Shown here: one piece after another, positions 1-5,579 of the stretch
Layout of the letters: each line of letters begins with the position of its first letter
Numbering within the stretch: position 1 is the first letter of the stretch
Source: Bacteroidales bacterium UBA6244
GTDB taxonomy: Bacteria; Bacteroidota; Bacteroidia; Bacteroidales; F082
Length of the DNA: 10,350 bases
NCBI GenBank assembly: GCA_002440885.1
Contig: DJVY01000046.1
Location: 1 to 10,350, forward strand
Direction of reading: 5' to 3'
Notes under the pieces: model-generated
Seen by the model: only the letters and a program-made list of their open reading frames with translations
Databases searched by the model: none
What the model was told of the DNA's origin: nothing
Program-made: the position numbers and the translations under genes

Positions 1-20
1 TTTACTTGTTTTGCAACATA

Positions 21-57
21 GAAGGACCACAAAGGAGCCACGAAGTTACACGAAGGT
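21..57. repeat. Degenerate CACGAAG-type short repeat
   Basis: Three imperfect units built on CCACAAAG, CCACGAAG and ACACGAAG follow each other at about 10-bp spacing. Similar runs of CACGAAGG or CACAAAG units are common in intergenic DNA of Bacteroidota and other bacteria. No coding sense is visible here. The function is unknown, and the match rests on pattern memory only. Confidence 0.35.
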
Positions 58-125
58 TGAAAATTTAATCATATTTTATTGATTATCAGATATTAGAACT
101 CAAATAAATATATACAAAACTTGAG

Positions 126-890
126 TTAATTTATATTCAAGCTTCCATTTTTAGGATCGAGAAAGAAATTGTTGTGGACTACTTTTTTATAAAGGGGCAT
201 ATCTTTTTCGCTGATAAATGGTTTGTCCGTGTCTTTTAGGGGAATAAGGTACAGCGATTCCGGATTGGAAGCCTTTCCTCCAATCCCCAGGGCAATGTAC
301 ACATCAGTATGTTCCTTTTGTTCAAAGGTCTTGTAGCGTTTTAGCTGGTCGTCGTAGGAAAACTGGATGCCTCCTTTTTGAGTGGAGCTTCTCCACTTGC
401 ATTCGATGGCGACTTTTTTGGTGTAATCGCGTAGCTTAAACTCAACGATGATATCAGGCTGCATGGTTTTCTCGGAGTAGAAACCCTCAACATATTTGTC
501 GCCTGCCCATTGCTTGATGGAAAAAAATTGTTTATTGAATTTTTTGATGATGAATTTCTCGAAGTCGTCGCCTTTTTTCTTTTGCTGGTCGACGATTTCG
601 GTTTCGGCTTCATTGTCGTCGGAAGTGAGGATCTCATCAATCCGGCTGAGGGCTTCTTGCGGGTCGAGGTGGTATTTGGCGGCGGCTTGCTCAACAACGG
701 ATTTTTCTTTGTTGGTGAGCACACCATCGGCTGTTACGGCCTGGATGAGTCCGGTCATGGCTTCAGCCGAAACAAAGGCCGAGGTTTGCTCTGCAGCCTC
801 CAGGTTTTGGTATTTTCTGAACACCAGTATACCTGCGGCGATGAGGATAATTCCCAGGATTATCATGACTATTCCAATCATTTTATTCAT
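126..890 (-). CDS. Membrane-anchored TerB-like / PD-(D/E)XK nuclease-like protein
   Basis: This 254-residue protein appears to have three parts. Residues 4-24 form one strongly hydrophobic helix followed by R25 and K26, which fits an N-terminal membrane anchor with the rest in the cytoplasm. Residues about 40-90 contain TADGVLTNKEK (53-63) and an acidic helical stretch, resembling the TerB-like fold. Residues about 105-254 look like a restriction-endonuclease-type PD-(D/E)XK domain: KGDDFEKF (106-113), P145-D146, then E163-C-K165 on a predicted beta strand, and a Q182-xxx-Y186 motif as in RecB-type nucleases. All expected catalytic residues are present, so it could cleave DNA. The first ATG at 890 is preferred because it keeps the hydrophobic helix complete; M4 is an alternative. 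It stands alone, with about 1.4 kb of gene-free DNA upstream. The nuclease fold is fairly well supported; the substrate and biological role are unknown. Confidence 0.8.
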   Translation of the reverse strand: MNKMIGIVMIILGIILIAAGILVFRKYQNLEAAEQTSAFVSAEAMTGLIQAVTADGVLTNKEKSVVEQAAAKYHLDPQEALSRIDEILTSDDNEAETEIVDQQKKKGDDFEKFIIKKFNKQFFSIKQWAGDKYVEGFYSEKTMQPDIIVEFKLRDYTKKVAIECKWRSSTQKGGIQFSYDDQLKRYKTFEQKEHTDVYIALGIGGKASNPESLYLIPLKDTDKPFISEKDMPLYKKVVHNNFFLDPKNGSLNIN

Positions 891-1209
891 GTATTTGATT
901 TTTAAAAGGCAAGTGTAATTCGATTATAATGTTTTAATGGGTGATGAAATCAACTTTTTAATGTTTATTATTCTCAATTATTAAGATAATGTTTTGAGGG
1001 TCTGTGGTTTAAATGCTGCATAGCAAGTGGATAAAACACCCACTACTAGCGAACATTTTCATTATAGATATAGTTGATTATTAAAAGGTTGGGGTTTGGA
1101 TATGTCGATCGGAGCAGGCAAGGGGGAATGATTTTTTTCATGGACATTATGTTATGGATTAATGAGTCTCAAAGGTAGGTGTTTTGTTTTTATATAAAAT
1201 GGGCAAGCG
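891..1209. other. Gene-free AT-rich stretch
   Basis: I see no plausible coding region here. The left part is the upstream region of the membrane nuclease gene, and I could not place a convincing promoter close to its start. The right end (about 1145-1190) holds a segment that also occurs beside the repeat copy at 5071-5301, including the octamer CAAAGGTA at 1170-1177. Confidence 0.5.
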
Positions 1210-1445
1210 GGATTTTTTTTGTGATGTAAATGACTGGTTTGGGGGTGGGTTTGTTCATTTAATGGTGGCGATATAGCGTATCCCCTCCGGGGAAAGGGGA
1301 TTCTTGGGATTTTTTCAACAAATGCGTAAGCCCTACGGGCTATTTTTTGGGTTGTGGATTTTTGGGATGGGGTTGGGATGACAGGAAAAGAGGAATGACA
1401 GAAAGAGGGTTGATGCCCACAAGTTGCAAACTTGCGGGAGCGGGG
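1210..1445 (+). repeat. Dispersed repeat family, copy 1
   Basis: This is the first of three same-direction copies of a long intergenic repeat. In order it has a TGTAAATGACTGGTTT-like lead, a GGTGGCGATATAGCGTATCCC core with a CCCCTCCGGGG palindrome, the hairpin AGCCC-TAC-GGGCT followed by a T-run, a G- and T-rich tract, and a terminal ACAAGTTGCAAACTTGCGGG segment. Bases 1263-1354 are identical to 1908-1999 (92 bp). Open frames exist on both strands but run through repeated sequence, and one is interrupted by a stop in copy 3, so I do not call them genes. Confidence 0.85.
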
Positions 1446-1447
1446 GG

Positions 1448-1504
1448 AAACTTGCGGGAGCGGGCGAGGGCGTGCCCACAAGTTGCAAACTTGCGGGAGC
1501 GGGG
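1448..1504 (+). repeat. Extra terminal-segment copies after repeat copy 1
   Basis: The 31-bp terminal segment of the dispersed repeat, which contains CAAGTT-GCA-AACTTG and GCGGGAGCGGGG, is repeated here. A 17-bp partial copy (1448-1464) is followed by a full copy (1474-1504). Together with 1415-1445 this makes a short local array. The clustered GGG runs between 1436 and 1470 could also form a G-quadruplex on the plus strand, though one loop would be 8 nt. Confidence 0.8.
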
Positions 1505-1905
1505 TGTGTGTTTTAAATCAGAAACGGAAATTAACAAATTAACGTTTATTTCTGAGCGTAGCGTAAGAATCTGGGGTATAGGAGGGGGCATTGGCGTTGG
1601 CATTGGCGTTGGCTGGGTGTACAGGTTAATTAGGAGATGGTTTTTTTGAGTTAATGGATGTGGGGTTGGTGGTTTTTACACTGGACTCTTACGCTCGTAC
1701 CCTGTTAAATATGCTACGCATTTCACTGGGTAAACCTCGCTCAGAGTTAAACGGTAGATGGAGGAAGTGCATCTGATTTGAATGATTTTAATTTTACGTT
1801 TATCCCGATGGCGATCGAAATAAACGTGATGAGGGGGATGGGTGTGCTGAGTTGGGCGGAATGGGTGTTGTGGATTCTTACGCTAATGGTGGTGTTTTCT
1901 CGTTT
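1505..1905. other. Gene-free stretch of short mixed repeats
   Basis: No gene is supported. Visible structure includes a 12-bp tandem duplication (unit CATTGGCGTTGG, about 1589-1612) and the motif (A)(T/C)TCTTACGCT three times: 1560-1570 (as its reverse complement), 1685-1695 and 1874-1884. Between about 1795 and 1830 ACGTTTAT and ATAAACGT form an inverted pair, and ACGTTTAT also occurs near 1542. These look like worn remnants of extragenic palindromic repeats. The open frames crossing this stretch have low-complexity glycine-rich products and are not credible. Confidence 0.5.
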
Positions 1906-2074
1906 GGTGGTGGCGATATAGCGTATCCCCTCCGGGGAAAGGGGATTCTTGGGATTTTTTCAACAAATGCGTAAGCCCTACGGGCTATTTTTTGGGTTGG
2001 GGATTTTTTTGATGGGGTTGGGATGATAGGAAAGGGATGGCGTGCCCACAAGTTGCAAACTTGCGGGAGCGGGG
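1906..2074 (+). repeat. Dispersed repeat family, copy 2
   Basis: This copy lacks the lead present in copies 1 and 3 and begins at the GGTGGCGATATAGCG core. It is identical to copy 1 over 1908-1999 and shares about 52 identical bases with copy 3 around the AGCCC-TAC-GGGCT hairpin. It ends with the terminal segment at 2044-2074, and a short stretch just before that is missing relative to the other copies. On its right it abuts a probable gene fragment (2075-2199). Confidence 0.85.
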
Positions 2075-2199
2075 TTACCCACCAGATCGTGTGGGGGAAA
2101 TATTTCTGCAATCAAATCAGGATCGTTGAAGGTGACCAGCCAGTTTTGTTGTCGGTCAATCATTTCAGCCCAGGGTTGTTGGATGGAGAGGGTTTTCAT
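2075..2199 (-). pseudogene. Possible fragment starting like an ASCH-domain gene
   Basis: Reading leftward from an ATG at 2199, the frame begins MKTLSIQQPWAEMI, which closely resembles the usual start of ASCH-domain proteins (a PUA-like, RNA- or nucleotide-binding fold). After about 14 residues the sequence no longer looks like ASCH and continues for about 27 residues (including VTFNDPDLIAEIFPPHDLVG) before running into repeat copy 2 at 2074, where the frame encodes repeat-derived residues. No full-length product is possible. It is best read as a remnant left by rearrangement, possibly with two fragments joined. The ASCH link rests only on the short N-terminal match. Confidence 0.4.
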
Positions 2200-2271
2200 G
2201 TGGTATGGATTAATTTTGTTAGTCGGATTTTGATGAATTAACTTCATTTATTTGCCGTATCAAGTGTCAAA

Positions 2272-2796
2272 TCACAACATATTCGAATCACGAAGAATGT
2301 ATGTCATTCGATTGTCCTTTTTAAGGTCTTTGCGACTTTTATTTGAAACAACAATCACCTTGCCTTTAAAATTAAAAGTGTCCCAGGTATTTACTTGCAA
2401 CCTCCATCGTGTGCCGGAATCGGGGCTGGAACAAATTGCCCCTTCCATTTTTGCAATATACCACTTGCTTGAAAAAACTTTTTCGCTGTCCAATATCAAA
2501 ATTTTACGGTTATGAGCGATGAGTATTTCCACTAAATGCTTGGGACTCTTGATTTCATTGACTATTACCACCTGATAGGATTCATCTCCTGCCTGATGAA
2601 ATTCGGGATCAAATAATTTTACTTTCTGATCTCTTACATAGCGATAAAATTTCTGTCTTCTTTCTTCTTTATCGGCATCCACTATAATAAATGCCGTAAA
2701 AATCGAAAGGTAAGTTTCGAAATGAATGACTTCAAGGTATTCCTCAAAAGTCATGTTTTGAAGCCATTCAAGCTCTTTTTTCTTGAGTTCATCCAT
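2272..2796 (-). CDS. Unrecognised 174-residue protein, third gene of nuclease operon
   Basis: I do not recognise the family. The product is soluble, with no signal peptide or membrane segment. Its N-terminus is helical and charged (MDELKKKELEWLQNMTFEEY). The middle and C-terminal parts alternate short hydrophobic strands with charged turns: YQVVIVNEI (about 84-92), KILILDSEKVF and GKVIVVSNKSRKDL, suggesting a mixed alpha/beta fold. No nuclease, HTH or Walker motif is visible. It lies 35 bp downstream of the PD-(D/E)XK gene on the same strand and probably shares its transcript, which suggests an accessory, specificity or immunity role; this is inference. The start at 2796 gives a natural N-terminus and little overlap with the gene above. 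It ends with TGA at 2272. Confidence 0.75.
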   Translation of the reverse strand: MDELKKKELEWLQNMTFEEYLEVIHFETYLSIFTAFIIVDADKEERRQKFYRYVRDQKVKLFDPEFHQAGDESYQVVIVNEIKSPKHLVEILIAHNRKILILDSEKVFSSKWYIAKMEGAICSSPDSGTRWRLQVNTWDTFNFKGKVIVVSNKSRKDLKKDNRMTYILRDSNML

Positions 2797-2831
2797 GTGT
2801 TCTCGTATTAAATTATTACTGGTTTATCCTC

Positions 2832-3518
2832 TCATTCTCTTGAAGCACTAATGTTTTTTAACTCTTCCATCAATCGATTATTTACGGTATTGAATGTGGA
2901 CATCTTGCTGGTAAGCGAGTAAATATTTGCAAGAGTGGCTGGCATGTGATAATTACTCCCTGAATCGTTTTGTATTTGTTCCCAGTTGATGATATTGTCG
3001 AAATAGCCATTCATCTTATCCTGCTCTTTTAGCCAACTGGATTTCTCAAAATATTCCTTGCTTACTAATGCAATGGTATGAACTTTGGGAGGAGGTAAGC
3101 CCAGGTACTTATGGCAGATTTTTATTGCTTTCTTGTCCTTTTTAAATTCATTCAACTGCGGGGAGGTCATGCCTTTTGCCGCTTTTGCTTCAATAATAAT
3201 TATATCTTTTGGGAGGAAAATGCAAAAGTCAAAAGTTCTTTTTAGAAATCCTTTGATAAGTTTTTTATCTGCAAATCTTTTTCCATTCTGATATTCATGC
3301 CGAAATATCAGGTCGCGATAATAACAAACCTCAATATCAATTTCGTATTCATGTCCGTCAAATGACTCGTCAAGTTCAAGCTTAGCGGCTTCAATAAGCC
3401 AACTGATAAAATTGGCTTCAGTATTGTTCAGTTTTAACTGGAGGATTAAATCGAAGCAAAAGTGCCTTTCATCTCTCGTTATTTCCGACCATTGCTGACC
3501 CAGGTATTCAGGTTTCAT
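2832..3518 (-). CDS. Stand-alone PD-(D/E)XK nuclease-like protein
   Basis: This 228-residue soluble protein carries the core of a PD-(D/E)XK nuclease. A FDFCIFLP strand has D97, the next strand IIIIEAK has E110 and K112, and Q121-LNE-F125 resembles the QxxxY motif of RecB-type nucleases. An acidic stretch before this (E56-E63, EYEIDIEV) could supply the earlier glutamate. This arrangement is known from restriction enzymes, recombination nucleases and many defence effectors, so metal-dependent DNA cleavage is likely but untested. I cannot assign a named family. The ATG at 3518 lies 3 bp after the stop of the DUF2779 gene, so the two are almost certainly co-transcribed and translationally coupled. 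The C-terminal 60 residues are polar and helical and may contact a partner. Confidence 0.8.
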   Translation of the reverse strand: MKPEYLGQQWSEITRDERHFCFDLILQLKLNNTEANFISWLIEAAKLELDESFDGHEYEIDIEVCYYRDLIFRHEYQNGKRFADKKLIKGFLKRTFDFCIFLPKDIIIIEAKAAKGMTSPQLNEFKKDKKAIKICHKYLGLPPPKVHTIALVSKEYFEKSSWLKEQDKMNGYFDNIINWEQIQNDSGSNYHMPATLANIYSLTSKMSTFNTVNNRLMEELKNISASRE

Positions 3519-3521
3519 AAG

Positions 3522-5006
3522 CTAAATGGTATTTAATTTCCTTACTATCTCCACCATCGCCCATGTATCCAACCCACAGTATTTGAGTAAGTCGTTTCGG
3601 GTTTTGGTGATGGTTTGGGCATCCGTTTCGCCGAAAAGGCTCATGAAGGCCTGGCTGGCGGCTCCGCCATCGGCGATGTCCATTCCTTCGTATGACAGTC
3701 CGGGGACGAGAGCCGGCAGGACTTTCTTGATGGAAAAACTTCCTTTCATTTCGGGGGTGTAGTATTGACGCGACTGGAAGGGTTTCATCAAATCGACCAC
3801 GCGGCGGAGTATCGAATCTATTGCGGTAGCGAACTGCGGCATCTGGCGTTGAATTTCTTTTAAACGGCCTTTTTCAAAAGTGGCATTGTAAACCAGGATA
3901 TCGCCTGTGGTGCCGAGTTCGTCGATCAACTGCCGGATAAAAGCCTCTCTGGGATCAACATAGGGGTCGGCTTGCGCCAAAAACTGTTTGTGTACTACCT
4001 CCGCATGGGGTTCATTTTTAATGTGTAATGAGTATTGAAAGGGAATTTGCTGAAAGGGGGATGAATTGTCGTAAATCGGGATTGAAACCATGAACAGGGT
4101 TTCAAAATCCAAAAAATAGAGCGGGTAGTTGAGGTTAGACAAAAAAATGCGGATGGCTTCCCTGTTGATGTGGGTAGTTTGGTTTTTCTGCGTGTACACC
4201 ACGAGCTGCTCCTGTCGGTTGAGCGGTTGTGTTTCGGGGATGTCTTCCACCTTGTAAACACCCTGTTGGTAAAGCGACCACTGGGTTTTGGATTTTAATC
4301 CCTTGTAGGAAAACAGGGAGTCTTCGGGCAGGTGTTTCCAGCAATGTCCGGTGAAATTACAGCCATAAGGAGTGCTGCAATGCGGGCCAATGTCGATGGC
4401 AGGTGGTGTGACATTGGCGAGCATCGCGTTCATCAGCCTGACCTGTTCTTTCACTTGCGGAATCAAAGGTAGTATCCTGTCTTTTACCGACTCGATGGTA
4501 AAGAGCTGCTGTACATCCAGTTCGCCTTGTTTTACATAGGAGGTGTTAAGGTAGATCACGAAAATGTCCTCCGGCACGATGCCGGCAGAAGTCATCACAT
4601 GGTATTGGAAGGCTGTATCCCACAGGTAGATATCCTTAACTGAGCTTGATCCTTTCACTTCATAGGCCTGGTAACGACCGTCCTTCTTGGTGAGGATGTC
4701 GATAAAACACAGCAGGTTGTCGGTTTTAAAGCCTGCCTCATAAATCACCACCTCATCCTTGGAAAGCAGCAGCTCTGTTTCCGAAAAAGCTTTTTGAAAG
4801 TTATCTGGTATAAAGTCCCCCAGATCAATCCCGCCCGGGAAAAGCTGTTGGGCCAGAAGTCCTACACGGGTTCCTCCCGAAAAAACGGCTTGTTGGGCTT
4901 CGGAAACGGGGTCTTCCAGCTCGGGGTGGTGCTTTTTCAGGTAGAGGGATTTATGGCATTGGAGTCCTCGGGTGAAAGCGGATTTCGACAGGTGTATGGT
5001 GCTCAT
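3522..5006 (-). CDS. DUF2779 protein: Fe-S PD-(D/E)XK nuclease fused to DEDDy exonuclease-like domain
   Basis: This 494-residue protein matches the DUF2779 layout. The N-terminal half is a Cas4/RecB-like PD-(D/E)XK nuclease: E90, D103, E116-V-K118 and Q134. One cysteine lies early (C17 in GLQCHKSLYL) and three lie after the domain (C210, C216, C222), the split pattern that holds a 4Fe-4S cluster in Cas4- and AddB-like nucleases. The C-terminal half resembles a DnaQ/DEDDy 3'-5' exonuclease: D300-F-E302, the YNATFEKGRL segment (373-382), D405, and Y476-xxx-D480. SFSIKKVLPALVP (423-435) is characteristic of DUF2779. Both active sites look intact, so it could process DNA ends; the substrate is unknown. 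It is first in a three-gene operon. The ATG at 5006 is chosen because it gives the standard start LSKSAFTRGLQC. Confidence 0.9.
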   Translation of the reverse strand: MSTIHLSKSAFTRGLQCHKSLYLKKHHPELEDPVSEAQQAVFSGGTRVGLLAQQLFPGGIDLGDFIPDNFQKAFSETELLLSKDEVVIYEAGFKTDNLLCFIDILTKKDGRYQAYEVKGSSSVKDIYLWDTAFQYHVMTSAGIVPEDIFVIYLNTSYVKQGELDVQQLFTIESVKDRILPLIPQVKEQVRLMNAMLANVTPPAIDIGPHCSTPYGCNFTGHCWKHLPEDSLFSYKGLKSKTQWSLYQQGVYKVEDIPETQPLNRQEQLVVYTQKNQTTHINREAIRIFLSNLNYPLYFLDFETLFMVSIPIYDNSSPFQQIPFQYSLHIKNEPHAEVVHKQFLAQADPYVDPREAFIRQLIDELGTTGDILVYNATFEKGRLKEIQRQMPQFATAIDSILRRVVDLMKPFQSRQYYTPEMKGSFSIKKVLPALVPGLSYEGMDIADGGAASQAFMSLFGETDAQTITKTRNDLLKYCGLDTWAMVEIVRKLNTI

Positions 5007-5025
5007 GGCAGTAGATTAATCGGGT

Positions 5026-5033
5026 TAAAGATA
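5026..5033 (-). promoter_or_regulatory. Possible -7 box for the nuclease operon
   Basis: On the minus strand this reads TATCTTTA, one mismatch from the Bacteroidota -7 consensus TAnnTTTG, about 20 bp upstream of the DUF2779 start. No good -33 TTTG is visible at the right distance, so the call is weak. A better-looking box lies further upstream at 5332-5339. Confidence 0.25.
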
Positions 5034-5070
5034 GTAAAAAACAATTTGGTGAGAAGGTTTGGTAAGAAAT

Positions 5071-5301
5071 TCTTTTGCGATATAAATGACTGATTTGGGG
5101 TGGGTTTTTTTTTATTTAATGGTGACGTTATAGCGTATCCCCTACGGGGAAAGGGGGTTCTTGGGGTTTATTCAACAAATGCGTAAGCCCTACGGGCTAT
5201 TTTTTGGGTTGGGGATTTTTTTCGCTGGGGTTGGGATGATAGGAAAAGAGGAATGACAGAAAGGGGTTAATGCCCACAAGTTGCAAACTTGCGGGAGCGG
5301 G
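5071..5301 (+). repeat. Dispersed repeat family, copy 3
   Basis: This copy has the lead (ATAAATGACTGATTTGGGGT), core, hairpin AGCCC-TAC-GGGCT with T-run, and terminal segment (5272-5301), all in the same order and direction as copy 1. It is more diverged in the core: CCCCTACGGGG replaces CCCCTCCGGGG, and a stop appears in the reverse frame that is open in copies 1 and 2. It lies immediately upstream of the DUF2779 gene and, with copy 2, brackets the nuclease operon. Confidence 0.85.
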
Positions 5302-5331
5302 TGGGTCATTGTGTTATGGATTCTAGAAGCT

Positions 5332-5360
5332 CAAAGGTAGCTACTTTATTTTAATTTCAA
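5332..5360 (-). promoter_or_regulatory. Promoter-like TTG-N18-TACCTTTG facing leftward
   Basis: On the minus strand TACCTTTG (5332-5339) matches the Bacteroidota -7 consensus TAnnTTTG exactly, with TTG (5358-5360) 18 bp upstream as a possible -33 element. It would transcribe repeat copy 3 and then the DUF2779 operon with a leader of about 320 nt. A related sequence including the same octamer (1170-1177) occurs to the left of repeat copy 1, so the box may belong to the repeat family rather than to the operon. Confidence 0.35.
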
Positions 5361-5475
5361 GTGATCATACAGTTTTTTTTTATTTTCTTGACACATGGCA
5401 GACACCCGGGAAAAATATGGGTTGGACAGGTGGCTTAAGCAATAATCCGGGTTATTTAATTGATATTCCGGACAC

Positions 5476-5558
5476 ACTTTGCAAACTTTGCAAACTTCAA
5501 TGTTTGTAAAGTGTTGCAGGGTAGTGTGTTATGATAATGTTTGCAAAGTTTGCAAAGT
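5476..5558. repeat. TTTGCAAA arrays forming a 20-bp inverted repeat
   Basis: Two tandem TTTGCAAAC units (5478-5495) and three GTTTGCAAA-type units (5539-5565) face each other. Bases 5476-5495 and 5539-5558 are perfect reverse complements (20 bp) with a 43-nt spacer. A smaller inverted pair, CACTTTGCAAAC / GTTTGTAAAGTG (11 of 12 matching), lies within the left half and spacer. The 9-bp periodic palindromic unit looks like iterons or operator sites. Lying 20 bp past the stop of the primase gene, it could also act as a transcript-end hairpin, though no T-run follows. Confidence 0.75.
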
Positions 5559-5579
5559 TTGCAACCTTGTATATGTTTT

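Noticed and set aside
1347..1649. Plus-strand open frame of 100 codons
   Set aside because: It crosses repeat DNA, and its C-terminal part is a glycine-rich run from the 12-bp tandem repeat. There is no promoter or recognisable domain.
1152..2111. Open frames on the minus strand at 1152-1481 and 1878-2111 with nearly identical products
   Set aside because: The similarity comes from repeat copies 1 and 2. The matching frame in copy 3 has a stop, and the products look like translated repeat (proline- and arginine-rich), so no gene is called.
2272..3518. Toxin-antitoxin pair
   Set aside because: Both proteins are larger than typical pairs, the downstream partner shows no antitoxin-like DNA-binding or disordered region, and nothing in the sequence points to toxicity.
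5478..5565. Possible CRISPR array
   Set aside because: The units are 9-bp palindromes without unique spacers of regular length, and no cas genes are present. The DUF2779 N-terminal domain is only Cas4-like in fold.
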